Of a DNA stretch of 64,000 nucleotides, positions 47,370 through 57,093 are shown in pieces. The notes beneath the pieces were generated by a model. That model saw only the letters and a program-made list of their open reading frames with translations, searched no databases and was not told the DNA's origin. The position numbers were made by a program, and so were the translations under genes. The stretch's first letter is position 1; each line of letters opens with the position of its first letter. Source of the DNA: an uncultured Pseudomonadales bacterium (GTDB lineage Bacteria > Pseudomonadota > Gammaproteobacteria > Pseudomonadales > Balneatricaceae). The stretch spans positions 186,001 through 250,000 of the forward strand of contig CALJVT010000005.1 of the NCBI GenBank assembly GCA_937773555.1, written 5' to 3'.

Positions 47370-49703
47370 ATGCAACAAAATAAGTCCTTAATTGCCAGAA
47401 AAACTAAACTATATTCTTATCTTGGGATAGTTTTAGCAGTCGCTGTTGTTAATTTCTATACTTCTTTTATAGGTGAGCTTACTCACCAACACGATCAAAC
47501 CTGGGAGGTTGTTTGCTTTACCAGCATTCTTTATCTGGCGCCTATACGGTACTGGAAGAAGGTTATTTTCACACTAGTTATAAGCCATATTTTTTGGCAA
47601 CTATGGATTTTTGGAAGCAACATAAATTGGCCCTTATTAGCTTTTAAATTGGCTTCAGGCCTATGCATTGCTTTTTCTGCTAAGTATTTTGGCAGTATGT
47701 GGAAGCCCTCTGATTTTACTGGTAACGCATTTACTTATCTACCCGGGTTACTGCCAATTTTTTTGATATATTTTGCAACCTCGGTACTACAGCATGAGTA
47801 TGAATCTGGCCATCAACAATTACTATTAGCGTTTGACTTGGCATTTTTAATGGCGCATTTACACCTGTTAGAATTTTCAGTAGTGGGTAGCTTTACGTTT
47901 TTAATACTGCAATGGTATCGTCGTCAATTTACTTGGCCAAAAAAGTCCTACTATGCGATGGCTGCCATTACAGCGCATTTGGCCTGCCTTTATATTTGGC
48001 CAACAAATTTTATACCACTGGCTGCTATTCTGACTTTTTCATTATTGTACACCGGCCTGCAAGGAGTTGCTTTTCCCAGCATCATTTCGGTGCTGGCCTT
48101 ACCTTTTTTAATGTATGAAGGTGCAAGCCTACAAGGTCAAATTAACCAGTTCGATTATGCATTACTCATTCTTGTGGCAGCGGCAATGGGCTTAATCCGT
48201 GACGGTTTTTTTGCTGCAGCAAAAAAAGGGGAGCCCTATAAGGTTTTGATTTCAAAATCAGGGGCAGTGGGTTTAACAATGACATCGCCAGAAGTTGATG
48301 TACTGCAGTTACAGCTAACAGAAAAAAATCGACAAATTAATAAAACTTATATTGAATTAGAGCAAAAAAATGATGCCTTGCGAAGGCTCACAAGCTCTCT
48401 AAAGGCCCAAAAAGAAACCTATAAAAGTTTGGTAGAAGTTGACGAACTGACTGGGCTTAAATCGCGACGTTACTTTTCAACCTACTTAGCGGATGGTGTT
48501 CGCAAATGTTCATACACACTGTTGATGATCGATTTAGATGATTTTAAAGGCGTTAACGATATCTACGGACACCATGCAGGAGACAAACTACTTAAAGCCT
48601 ACGGTCAAGTCATGACTCTAACAACAAACCACTTCGGTTTTACTGCCCGCCTTGGCGGAGAGGAGTTTTGTATGGCGTTAGAAAGTACGAGTTTGCTTGA
48701 AGCACAAACCATTGCAGAACGCTTGAGGCAAGGTATAAGCCAAACAACCGTTTCTTTTTCGGGTGTGGACATCTGCCGAAGCGCAAGCATCGGTGTGGCC
48801 GAACTGGCCATAGGCTCACAAATTAAAGATGCAATGAGCCTTGCTGACAAGGCGCTCTATCAATCAAAAGCCAAAGGTAAAAATAGGACAACCGTGGCGA
48901 ATCATTGGTTTATTACACAATTGGAAAAAAATAAAGTATACCCCAAGCTAGAGGCTATTTTAAAAGGTTTAATCAAGGGGGAGTTTAAGCTAAATATTCA
49001 ACCTATCTGCGACAACAGTACCCAAAAAGCGGTCGGTTTTGAAGCTTTAATGCGCTGGCATCGAGCAGATGGTTCTATACTCACACCGGATTACTTTTTA
49101 GATATTGCTCTGTCACCTTTAGCTTACCCAACATTTAAGGCCACTGCTCTGGCTCAATTGGCACCCATTCTTAGAGATTTAGTTAGCAGTAACTCAGATT
49201 ATTATTTATCCTTTAACACAGACAACACTTTTATTAAGTCCACTGAGTTTGTTGCCGACTTAATCAGCCAGTTCAAACTTGCTCAAGTGAATCTAAATCG
49301 TTTGGTACTAGAGTTGCCAGAAAAAACTGCACTAGGCAACATGGAAAAGGCATTAAGCAATATTAAATTACTGCAACAAAGTGGCATTGGTATTGCCTTA
49401 GATGATTTTGGTATGGAACATTCAAATATGGACCGTATACGCGACATTCCTGCCGACATTATAAAAATAGATCGTAGTTTTATTGCAAAAATGGAGAAAA
49501 ACCCACGTAGCTTAGCCATTATAAAAGCGCTGGTTACTATGGCTAAAGAACTTAACTTTGAAATCATTGCCGAGGGCATTGAAACTCAAGCCCAGGCTAT
49601 AATATTAGCAGAATCTGGCATTACCAAAGGCCAGGGTTACTTTTATGGCCACCCCAAACCAGTCAACTATTGGCTAGATCAGATTAAGGAAGGGCTCATT
49701 TAA
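47370..49703 (+). CDS. Membrane GGDEF-EAL protein, copy 2
   Basis: 777 residues with the same layout as the upstream paralogue: membrane region, coiled coil, LGGEEFCMAL and an EAL domain. Here the first motif is the canonical EAL (GFEALMRWHR). RxxD is again missing. Membrane regions of the two copies differ strongly while the EAL ends are near-identical. The stop codon overlaps the msrP stop on the other strand by four bases. Confidence 0.86.
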   Translation: MQQNKSLIARKTKLYSYLGIVLAVAVVNFYTSFIGELTHQHDQTWEVVCFTSILYLAPIRYWKKVIFTLVISHIFWQLWIFGSNINWPLLAFKLASGLCIAFSAKYFGSMWKPSDFTGNAFTYLPGLLPIFLIYFATSVLQHEYESGHQQLLLAFDLAFLMAHLHLLEFSVVGSFTFLILQWYRRQFTWPKKSYYAMAAITAHLACLYIWPTNFIPLAAILTFSLLYTGLQGVAFPSIISVLALPFLMYEGASLQGQINQFDYALLILVAAAMGLIRDGFFAAAKKGEPYKVLISKSGAVGLTMTSPEVDVLQLQLTEKNRQINKTYIELEQKNDALRRLTSSLKAQKETYKSLVEVDELTGLKSRRYFSTYLADGVRKCSYTLLMIDLDDFKGVNDIYGHHAGDKLLKAYGQVMTLTTNHFGFTARLGGEEFCMALESTSLLEAQTIAERLRQGISQTTVSFSGVDICRSASIGVAELAIGSQIKDAMSLADKALYQSKAKGKNRTTVANHWFITQLEKNKVYPKLEAILKGLIKGEFKLNIQPICDNSTQKAVGFEALMRWHRADGSILTPDYFLDIALSPLAYPTFKATALAQLAPILRDLVSSNSDYYLSFNTDNTFIKSTEFVADLISQFKLAQVNLNRLVLELPEKTALGNMEKALSNIKLLQQSGIGIALDDFGMEHSNMDRIRDIPADIIKIDRSFIAKMEKNPRSLAIIKALVTMAKELNFEIIAEGIETQAQAIILAESGITKGQGYFYGHPKPVNYWLDQIKEGLI
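49391..49453 (+). repeat. 63-bp tract identical to 46956-47018
   Basis: Partner of the tract in copy 1, encoding the same catalytic loop. Suggests recent gene conversion or a recent tandem duplication with uneven later change. Confidence 0.9.
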
Positions 49704-50593
49704 TAAAAATACCGCCGGTCTGACAAAGCGCCATAAAGGTGTGCCACCTCGTTGGCGTAACCATTATAAAGCTGAGTGCGCTGTCGGCCATACTCCCCAA
49801 TCACACGTTCAGACCCTTGAGACCAACGTGGATGATCATGATCTGGGTTCACGTTAGCATAAAAACCATATTCTCTTGGGTTTTGCTGCCACCAAGTGGT
49901 TTTAGGCATCTGTTCCACTAATTCAATACGCACAATAGACTTAGCCGACTTAAAGCCGTATTTCCAAGGTAAAACTAGACGAATGGGCGCACCCGTTTGC
50001 TGCTCTAAGGGTTTATCATAAATACCAGTAGCAAGTAAGGCCAAAGGATTCATCGCTTCCTCAATGGTTAAGCCCTCAGTGTAGGGGCCTCCAGACCAAT
50101 CGGCATTAGGCATTTGAGTTTTATCGTTGGCAGTAATAAAACGCACATACTTTGCACGACTATTAGGTTGCGCTGCGGTTATCAGCTTATGCAGTGGTAT
50201 ACCATTCCAAGGGATCACCATAGACCATGCTTCTACGCACCTAAAACGGTGCACATGGGACTCTATAGCATACTCCCCGTAGATATCAGCTAGATCGTAA
50301 GCGCCCTTCTTATCGGCCCCTGCCCCTGTGATTTCCACAGTCCAAGGTGAAGTTATTAGCGTTTTAGCTGCTTCAGAAGGATCACTTTTTTCGAAGCCAA
50401 ATTCATAGTAGTTGTTATAGCTGTTAATCGTTTCCAAGGGTGTCGGTTTAAGTGGTTCAGATGCATCTGCACTCGCTAGTAAAGAACCTGCCAATGGCAG
50501 GGTTATGGCCGCAGCAATACCGCTAGCAATAAAGTGCCTCCGGTTACGGAAATTATGTTCAGAAGTGATCATAGAATGGGGAATAGGTTTCAT
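49700..50593 (-). CDS. msrP: Protein-methionine-sulfoxide reductase catalytic subunit MsrP
   Basis: 297 residues; AAGG seven bases before the ATG. Twin-arginine signal FRNRRHFIASG is visible, as needed for a molybdopterin enzyme exported folded. SHVHRFRCVEAWSM holds the cysteine that ligates molybdenum; LPWKYGFKSAKSI is conserved. It repairs oxidised methionine in periplasmic proteins. The membrane haem partner MsrQ is normally the next gene but is not present here. Confidence 0.9.
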   Translation of the reverse strand: MKPIPHSMITSEHNFRNRRHFIASGIAAAITLPLAGSLLASADASEPLKPTPLETINSYNNYYEFGFEKSDPSEAAKTLITSPWTVEITGAGADKKGAYDLADIYGEYAIESHVHRFRCVEAWSMVIPWNGIPLHKLITAAQPNSRAKYVRFITANDKTQMPNADWSGGPYTEGLTIEEAMNPLALLATGIYDKPLEQQTGAPIRLVLPWKYGFKSAKSIVRIELVEQMPKTTWWQQNPREYGFYANVNPDHDHPRWSQGSERVIGEYGRQRTQLYNGYANEVAHLYGALSDRRYFY

Positions 50594-50747
50594 AGTGCAG
50601 CCTTATTAAACTAGTTTAGCTTAGTTAGTTAATCTTACGTCAGTGTTAACGTAATAGATTCAAACGGTGCTGATTTTATACTCAGTTGCAGTTTCAAGTT
50701 TTTTAAGACTCTAAGTTGAGCTCTTACGTTCTTTAGCGGCCCTTTAG

Positions 50748-51611
50748 TTACATAACACTAGGCTCCAGACATTCCCCGCTGATGGTAATTCGGTGCATCA
50801 AACGAAATTCACCATCATAATCATTTAGTGCACAGTGCTGGGTCGCACGATTATCCCATATTGCCATCGAACCTTGAGTCCATTTAAACCGACAGGTAAA
50901 TTCGTTTTTGTATGCATGTAAATATAAGTAATCCAAAAGCGGCTGCGATTCTTGCTTACTCCAACCTTCAAACTTCACTGTGAAGTCGCCATTTACATAA
51001 AGTGCCAGTTTTCCAGAGAGTGGGTGCTTTATTACTACAGGGTGCACCGCATCTTGTGTGGCCTTTGTGACATTACCTAACCGACCTTCCACATCATCCA
51101 AGCCCACATAGGCTGTGGCACCAAAAGCATGGCGGCTAGAGTGTTCAGCACGCATCCGATTTAAGGTGTTTTTCATGCCATCAGACAAATGGTCATAGGC
51201 TGCATACATGCTTGAAAACAATGTATCTCCACCCACCTTAGGAACTGCTCGGGCGTATAAAATAGACCCCATTGCAGGCGCATAATCGTAGCTATGATCT
51301 GTATGCCAAGATGAACCAATATTTGATTTTTGGTGCACTTCTTTACGCACTTCTGCGATCACAGGGTGGCTTGCTACTGCTTGGAAAAAACGATTAACCG
51401 TTATTTCTCCCCAACGTTCTGCAAACTCAATGTGCTGATCGGGTGTGATATTTTGATTTCGCATAAAAATAACACCGTGAGCTACAAATGCCTGTTTCAC
51501 TTCCAAAAATTGTTGCTTGCTTAAGCCCTCTGCGATATTTATACCACTTATTTCGGCACCTACAAAGCGGCTTAACGGTGTTACTAAAATTGTTTTGTAC
51601 CCTGTTGTCAT
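50748..51611 (-). CDS. TauD/TfdA-family Fe(II)/2-oxoglutarate dioxygenase
   Basis: 287 residues from the ATG at 51611; a start at 51647 adds twelve residues but overshoots the usual TauD N-terminus. Iron ligands: His and Asp in WHTDHSY and distal His in RATQHCALNDY; the 2-oxoglutarate arginine is in HRITIS. The substrate may be taurine, another sulfonate or an aromatic ether; the gene stands alone without a transporter, so this stays open. Confidence 0.85.
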   Translation of the reverse strand: MTTGYKTILVTPLSRFVGAEISGINIAEGLSKQQFLEVKQAFVAHGVIFMRNQNITPDQHIEFAERWGEITVNRFFQAVASHPVIAEVRKEVHQKSNIGSSWHTDHSYDYAPAMGSILYARAVPKVGGDTLFSSMYAAYDHLSDGMKNTLNRMRAEHSSRHAFGATAYVGLDDVEGRLGNVTKATQDAVHPVVIKHPLSGKLALYVNGDFTVKFEGWSKQESQPLLDYLYLHAYKNEFTCRFKWTQGSMAIWDNRATQHCALNDYDGEFRLMHRITISGECLEPSVM

Positions 51612-51866
51612 ACTAACCAACCTTACATAGTTCTGGGCAGTAGCCATGGGACCTGCCGAAAATTTCAGCTCGAGTGTACCACTAGTAGGTGAGCAGTTGC
51701 GGTAAAAGGTGTTGGGTTCTTTTTGCGTTCATTAAATATGTTAACACTAGATTTTTTAATAGACGACCCTATTGTATTTGCCACAGAGGTTGTTAACTTA
51801 AAACCATTAAAGCATGCCCATATCAGGTGTGTGTCCCGCCTTAGTATGTAGATAAGGGATAACCAT

Positions 51867-52604
51867 TTAGCTCTTTTTAAATAAATAACTATATGACTGG
51901 CTGCCTACTAATATTTGTTTATGGTCATACAAACTAATTGCGTAACGCCCACGGAAATCTCGTTTTGCCTGCGCTATCTGATCAACTCGAACAATACACC
52001 CTCGGTTAATTCGCCAAAACTGATTAGGGTCAAGCTGCCGCTCTAGCTCCACTAGTGATTGCCGAATTAAATAGGTTTTATTGATAGTAACCACATCAAT
52101 ATACTTTAGATCTGCTTTGAAATAGATAACATCTTTAAGTTGAACTAACTCAGTAGTGTCCTCTATACCTACACGTAGCCACTCTAACATTGGTGTTTTT
52201 TCTGGTAAAAGGGTCTTAACTAGCGCCACTAGCTCATCACGCACCACTGGGGCTTGCTGTTTTAATCTTTGAATAGTCTTACTAAGCCTTTCGTCATTGA
52301 CAGGTTTCAAAAGGTAGTCCACTGCAGACTCATTAAACGCCTCAACAGCATATTGGTCAAAAGCTGTAACGAAAACAATTTTGGTACCTATAGGTAATTT
52401 TTCAGCCACTTGAAGTCCATTTAACCCGGGCATTTGAATATCTAGAAATACTATATCGGGCTTAAGGCTTTGCGCTAACCCAATGGCTTGTCGCCCACTG
52501 TTAGCCGTGCCAGAAATCTCAAGCTCTGGCCATAAAGTCCCAAGTTTAGAGACCAAATAATTAACAAGATTGGGCTCATCATCAACCACCATTGCTGTCT
52601 GCAT
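51867..52604 (-). CDS. LytTR-family response regulator
   Basis: 245 residues from the ATG at 52604, which overlaps the kinase stop as TAATG; a GTG two codons earlier is less likely. Receiver domain (MVVDDEPN, PDIVFLDIQMPG, LLKPVND) and a LytTR DNA-binding domain (about 140-240: RINRGCIVRVDQIAQ). Partner of the LytS-type kinase. Targets unknown. Confidence 0.88.
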   Translation of the reverse strand: MQTAMVVDDEPNLVNYLVSKLGTLWPELEISGTANSGRQAIGLAQSLKPDIVFLDIQMPGLNGLQVAEKLPIGTKIVFVTAFDQYAVEAFNESAVDYLLKPVNDERLSKTIQRLKQQAPVVRDELVALVKTLLPEKTPMLEWLRVGIEDTTELVQLKDVIYFKADLKYIDVVTINKTYLIRQSLVELERQLDPNQFWRINRGCIVRVDQIAQAKRDFRGRYAISLYDHKQILVGSQSYSYLFKKS

Positions 52605-53659
52605 TAGCACGCCTCTATTGGTATAGTAAGGGTCACGATAGCCCCCGACGGTTCGTTATCCACAATGCTCAAAGCGGCTCTGTCTGCATAAATAGCATGC
52701 AGTCGGCGGCGAACATTACTAAGCCCAATACCGGAGTGATAGGTTAGATTGGCACTGCTGAGCGCTCTAAAACCAAGGCCCGTATCGGTGACCTTAATAA
52801 GAAGTCCATGATCGCTAAAGGCTAACCCTATGCTCACTTCACCACCTTTAACTGACGGTTCAATGCCATGCTGAATGGCATTCTCAACCAGCGGCTGAAC
52901 TAACAGTGAAGGGATTTCTAGGCTGGTAAACGATATATCATCTTCAATGCCAATGGGTAAGAATTGATAGGTTAGGCGTTCTCCTAAGCGCATTTTATGC
53001 AGCTCTAAATAGGCGTTGAGCAACCATAGTTCGTCTCCAAGGGTATGGTTCTTATCACGGCTGCGATCAAGCTTTACCCTTAACAAGCGAGTTAAATTAA
53101 CTAAGCTGTTTTCTGCTAATTTTGGATTAATTTCAATTAAACTGACAATATTAGATAAAGTGTTAAACAAAAAGTGGGGTTCAATTTGAGCCTGGAGTAA
53201 CTCTATCTCGTTTCCCAAGGCAATCGTCTCTTGCCTAAGCTGCTTGGCCTCAAGTTGAGAAATCTGCTTACCTTGGTAAGCCAAACGCACTTTTGCAATA
53301 GTAAATGTACCAGAAAACACGGCAATAATCGTGCTAAATAGCAATACCTTGCTTCCAGCAGGGTAGTTAAAGAAAAACAACGGGTTTTCAAAAACTATTA
53401 GACCTCCTAAACACATACCTAACAATAAACCAATGCAACCTTTGCTTAAGCCAACCCAGTAGCTAGTAGAACTTGGATAAAGAAAACGATCAAAAATAAA
53501 AAATGTTAGTTGGAGACTATAGCCAATACTTAATGAGACTTTAATCGAGGGCGCATAACTTGGCGCTAGTGCAGTATCTAACACCACTTGAGCAATTACT
53601 GCGCACAACACGGTAGTCCAAAAAGTTGGTAACAATAATTTTACCCAGCCAAACTTCAT
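52604..53659 (-). CDS. LytS-type sensor histidine kinase (His_kinase/PF06580 type)
   Basis: 351 residues from the ATG at 53659, chosen for GAGG seven bases upstream. Four to five membrane segments fill about 10-135. Phosphorylation motif IEPHFLFNTLSNIVSLIE; ATPase pieces LLVQPLVENAIQHG and DTGLGF. Membrane input domain is not one I can name. Coupled to the LytTR regulator gene. Confidence 0.88.
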   Translation of the reverse strand: MKFGWVKLLLPTFWTTVLCAVIAQVVLDTALAPSYAPSIKVSLSIGYSLQLTFFIFDRFLYPSSTSYWVGLSKGCIGLLLGMCLGGLIVFENPLFFFNYPAGSKVLLFSTIIAVFSGTFTIAKVRLAYQGKQISQLEAKQLRQETIALGNEIELLQAQIEPHFLFNTLSNIVSLIEINPKLAENSLVNLTRLLRVKLDRSRDKNHTLGDELWLLNAYLELHKMRLGERLTYQFLPIGIEDDISFTSLEIPSLLVQPLVENAIQHGIEPSVKGGEVSIGLAFSDHGLLIKVTDTGLGFRALSSANLTYHSGIGLSNVRRRLHAIYADRAALSIVDNEPSGAIVTLTIPIEAC

Positions 53660-54097
53660 TTTTGTGCCTCTGTAAGTTTCATACACCAATGCCTTTATTT
53701 TGCCTAATCATAATCTAGCTTAGATTATAAACCCAGCATTTTGGCATGATTGCCTATGACCCGTTTTTTAACTTTAAAAAGTGCCAATGATCAACGTTTA
53801 TGCTTAATTCTTTCAATATATATCTCAATAGCTCTGCGACAAACTTAACTTAAAGGGTATCAGGCGCCATAAAGCAGTATTTAAGCGTATATCTGTTATT
53901 TAAGCGATAGGGCGTTGGTTAGTAAATATGGCATGAACAGACAATAAATAAAATGACCAATGGCAGCAGAGGTTAAACTAGTGCAGCTCACTAAGTCTGC
54001 TCACACAATATAAACCTTAGCAGCTTGGGGAGTCATGTGAGTTTTTTTGAGCTAATGGGTGGGAGTAGACTTTACTTAAAAGCGTTTATTTAAGACA
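53660..54097. other. Gene-free stretch between kinase gene and tRNA cluster
   Basis: About 440 bases with stops in all frames and no recognised RNA or repeat. It should contain the promoter of the LytS/LytTR operon on minus; no clear -35/-10 pair could be picked with confidence. Confidence 0.4.
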
Positions 54098-54121
54098 CAA
54101 AAAAACCGCATTAAAGCGGCT
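54098..54121 (-). terminator. Terminator of the tRNA cluster
   Basis: On the minus strand AGCCGC-TTTAAT-GCGGTT is followed by six or seven T. It ends the Asp-Val-Asp transcript. Confidence 0.8.
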
Positions 54122-54146
54122 AATAAGGTGCAGTAGTTGCATGAAA

Positions 54147-54223
54147 TGGCGGAACGGACGGGATTCGAACCCGCGACCCCCGGCGTGACAGGCCGGTATT
54201 CTAACCAGCTGAACTACCGCTCC
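54147..54223 (-). tRNA. tRNA-Asp (anticodon GUC), copy 1
   Basis: 77 bases with encoded CCA. Acceptor GGAGCGG, D arm TTCAGCTGGTTAGAA, anticodon loop with GTC, T loop GGTTCGAATCC. Same sequence as the gene at 54393-54469. Confidence 0.96.
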
Positions 54224-54251
54224 GCATAAATGACTACTTCCAACGTACACT

Positions 54252-54327
54252 TGGTGGGTGATGACGGGTTCGAACCGCCGACCCTCTGCGTGTAAAGCAG
54301 ATGCTCTCCCAACTGAGCTAATCACCC
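54252..54327 (-). tRNA. tRNA-Val (anticodon UAC), copy 2
   Basis: 76 bases, identical to the copy at 43405-43480. Middle gene of an Asp-Val-Asp transcript. Confidence 0.96.
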
Positions 54328-54392
54328 AACGTATTAAGTGCTACTAATTTTTCATTTTAAGCCAAGTTCAAGGGTGGCTTAAGAAAAATAAG

Positions 54393-54469
54393 TGGCGGAA
54401 CGGACGGGATTCGAACCCGCGACCCCCGGCGTGACAGGCCGGTATTCTAACCAGCTGAACTACCGCTCC
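54393..54469 (-). tRNA. tRNA-Asp (anticodon GUC), copy 2
   Basis: 77 bases with CCA, identical to copy 1. First gene of the cluster in the direction of transcription. Confidence 0.96.
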
Positions 54470-54719
54470 GCATTTCCTTTAAGCTAACCCGGTTCGGTGT
54501 TGCCTTAAGGAGATGCGCATTTTAAAGATTTCCTCAGCCGTGTCAAACGTTTAGGCGAAAAAAAGTGATATTTCTTTATACTGGTCAAAAACCATACAGA
54601 TTTATTAAAAAATCTACACCTGGGCTACATCACTTGGAACCTAAGTGCAGATGTAATAGTCTTAGGGCTAGTTTGTAAGATAATTCACATCAAAACAGAA
54701 TGACATTAAGGATTTGCCC

Positions 54720-55295
54720 ATGAAACCATTATTTTTTACCTTAGGTTTAAGTTTGAGCTTGCTAATGGGTGGCTGTGCCGTAAGCCCGCAGTCTATTGTG
54801 CTAAGTCCACAAGCAGCTCTTTCTGGCCCCGCCTATGGCCAAGGGCGCGCACTTGCTATAACTATAGAAGATCGTCGCTCTAGCAGCGTTTTAGGCAGCC
54901 GAGGTGGCATTTATGAAGCCTCCAGTGTGATCACTATATCGAACGATATTACAAGCGCCCTGCTTGTTGCCGCTCAAGGTGCAGCAACCCAACTAGGGTT
55001 TGACGGTTCTAGCACTTCAGCACCGGCAACGCTTACGCTAATCCTCGAACAATTAAGCTATGACACCCAAAGCAATAATTTAATTCATACAGTTAGTATT
55101 GACGCTAAGATCACTCTAGTCACCACAGTAGGTGGAAGCAGCCACACCGGGCATTACCAAACTCAACGCAGCCACAAATTCCCAAGCTTGCCCGAGGCCC
55201 AAAAAAATCAGGAAATCATCAGTGAGGCCCTTAGCACAAGCTTAGAGCGTGGCTTTAGCGACATTAGCCTTGCCAACTTTTTGGCCCAGAATTAG
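54720..55295 (+). CDS. YajG-family lipoprotein
   Basis: 191 residues from the ATG at 54720, preceded by AAGGA; a TTG six bases earlier is rejected. Lipobox LLMGGC puts the lipidated Cys at residue 19. The mature domain (VSPQSIVLSPQ..., AITIEDRR) follows the YajG pattern, a small beta-sandwich outer-membrane lipoprotein of unknown role. Monocistronic. Confidence 0.82.
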   Translation: MKPLFFTLGLSLSLLMGGCAVSPQSIVLSPQAALSGPAYGQGRALAITIEDRRSSSVLGSRGGIYEASSVITISNDITSALLVAAQGAATQLGFDGSSTSAPATLTLILEQLSYDTQSNNLIHTVSIDAKITLVTTVGGSSHTGHYQTQRSHKFPSLPEAQKNQEIISEALSTSLERGFSDISLANFLAQN

Positions 55296-55303
55296 GTACT
55301 GGC

Positions 55304-55720
55304 TTAGTCAGTCTGTTTAAAATCTAAAGCAACAGAATTAATGCAGTAACGAAGGCCAGTTTCTGGGGGGCCATCTGGGAATACATGACCTAAGTGGGCA
55401 TCACACGCATCGCACATTACTTCTGTTCGCCTCATTCCGTGGGTCACGTCTACCTCTTCTTTCACAGCTGGGGCATTTGCTGGCGCACTAAAGCTGGGCC
55501 ATCCGCAACCTGCGTCAAACTTAGATTGGCTAGAAAATAGCTCTGCACCGCAGCAGTGGCAATGATATTTGCCACTTTCAAAATGCTGATCATATTGCCC
55601 TGTATGAGGCCTTTCGGTACCTTTTTGGCGGCACACAGCAAAGGCTTCTGGGCTTAATTCCTCACGCCATTGCGATTCAGATTTAGGGACACCTACCTTG
55701 ATAGTGTTTTTTTCAGTCAT
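55304..55720 (-). CDS. msrB: Peptide-methionine (R)-S-oxide reductase MsrB
   Basis: 138 residues. Zinc site: CHCCG and CDACD. Catalytic cysteine in RYCINS. GCGWPSF and [10 protein letters not shown] are family hallmarks. Repairs R-sulfoxides of methionine in the cytoplasm, complementing MsrP in the periplasm. Convergent with the yajG gene, divergent from alaA. Confidence 0.95.
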   Translation of the reverse strand: MTEKNTIKVGVPKSESQWREELSPEAFAVCRQKGTERPHTGQYDQHFESGKYHCHCCGAELFSSQSKFDAGCGWPSFSAPANAPAVKEEVDVTHGMRRTEVMCDACDAHLGHVFPDGPPETGLRYCINSVALDFKQTD

Positions 55721-55817
55721 CTCAATGCTCCTGCATTTGGTTAAAAAATAGTCAGTATTGGTTAAATGATACTGTTTAGTGGCGCTTTTATAGTTTTATA
55801 AAAGATTTTTAGCACGT

Positions 55818-55832
55818 ATGATAAGTTATCAT
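55818..55832. promoter_or_regulatory. Dyad between msrB and alaA
   Basis: ATGATAAGTTATCAT has perfect 7-bp arms and is followed by TATCA. It is faintly Fur-like (GATAAT repeats), but the match is partial. Confidence 0.35.
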
Positions 55833-55870
55833 TATCACATTAAATCTATAAGTTCGACGAGATCAAGTTT

Positions 55871-57085
55871 ATGAATATGATACGCAAGTCGCAGAAACTG
55901 ATGAACGTATGCTACGACATTCGCGGTCCAGTGCTTGAAGAAGCCAAACGCCTAGAAGATGAAGGCAGTCGCATTATTAAACTTAACATTGGCAACCCAG
56001 CTCCATTTGGTTTTGAAGCGCCAGAAGAAATCGTTCAAGATGTGATTCATAACCTGCCTAATGCGCAAGGTTACTGTGATTCTAAAGGCCTGTTTGCAGC
56101 CCGTAAAGCAGTGATGCACGAATGCCAGCGTAAAAACGTTAAAAATGTCACTATAGAGGACATTTATATTGGTAATGGCGTTAGTGAACTTATCGTTATG
56201 GCTATGCAGGGCCTGTTAAATGAAGGCGATGAAATGCTTATTCCAGCGCCCGACTACCCCCTTTGGACTGCAGCAACCTCGCTGTCTGGTGGCACACCGG
56301 TGCATTACCGCTGTGATGAAGATAACGGCTGGCAGCCAGATCTTGAAGACATGGCATCCAAAATTACTGACCGGACCCGTGGCATTGTGGTAATCAATCC
56401 AAATAATCCCACAGGGGCAGTGTATTCCAAGGAAACCCTTGAAGCGATTACTGAATTGGCCCGTAAAAATGGCCTCATTATCTTTGCTGACGAAATTTAC
56501 GATAAAATTCTTTATGAAGACGCTACGTTTACGCCTATGGCAAGCTTAGCAGATGATGTTTTGTTCATGAGCTTTAACGGCCTATCTAAAACATACCGTG
56601 CTGCGGGGTTCCGCTCTGGTTGGGTGGTATTGTCTGGGGCTAAGCATAGGGCCAAAGACTATATTCAAGGCCTAGATATGTTGGCCAGTATGCGTTTGTG
56701 TTCTAACGTACCAAGTCAGTATGCTATTCAAACCGCGTTAGGTGGTTACCAGAGTATCAAAGAACTGACTTGTGAAGGGGGCCGGTTAACCCGTCAACGC
56801 GATATGGCTTGGCGAATGTTAGACGCCCTGCCAGGTGTGAGTTGCCATAAACCTGAGGGAGCTTTATATTTATTTCCCCGCTTAGACCCTGAAATCTACC
56901 ACATAGAGAATGATGAGAAATTCGCCTTTGATTTGCTCTCGCAACAAAAGGTGCTAGTGGTTCAAGGCAGCGGCTTTAATTTGCCAGACAGTCAACATTT
57001 TCGCATTGTATTTTTGCCCTATGAAGAGCAATTAATCGAAGCGGTAGGCCGCATTGCTACTTTCTTGGGCACCTTACGCAAGTAA
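55871..57085 (+). CDS. alaA: Glutamate-pyruvate aminotransferase AlaA
   Basis: 404 residues, class I PLP enzyme. N-terminus RKSQKLMNVCYDIRGPVLEE is the AlaA pattern; NPNNPTGAVY, FADEIYDKILYE and the PLP Lys in FNGLSKTYRAAGFRSGW follow. It makes alanine from pyruvate with glutamate. With AvtA at 25260 the cell has two main alanine-forming enzymes. Confidence 0.92.
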   Translation: MNMIRKSQKLMNVCYDIRGPVLEEAKRLEDEGSRIIKLNIGNPAPFGFEAPEEIVQDVIHNLPNAQGYCDSKGLFAARKAVMHECQRKNVKNVTIEDIYIGNGVSELIVMAMQGLLNEGDEMLIPAPDYPLWTAATSLSGGTPVHYRCDEDNGWQPDLEDMASKITDRTRGIVVINPNNPTGAVYSKETLEAITELARKNGLIIFADEIYDKILYEDATFTPMASLADDVLFMSFNGLSKTYRAAGFRSGWVVLSGAKHRAKDYIQGLDMLASMRLCSNVPSQYAIQTALGGYQSIKELTCEGGRLTRQRDMAWRMLDALPGVSCHKPEGALYLFPRLDPEIYHIENDEKFAFDLLSQQKVLVVQGSGFNLPDSQHFRIVFLPYEEQLIEAVGRIATFLGTLRK

Positions 57086-57093
57086 CAGTGTGT

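Noticed and set aside
54086-54325. 79-codon minus-strand reading frame covering tRNA genes
   Set aside because: It is the translation of tRNA-Asp and tRNA-Val sequence, a common false gene.
54147-54469. Regularly spaced repeats that could suggest a small CRISPR array
   Set aside because: The repeats are complete tRNA genes with cloverleaf pairing and encoded CCA.
55818-55832. Fur box between msrB and alaA
   Set aside because: Only part of the 19-bp Fur consensus fits; reported as an unassigned dyad.
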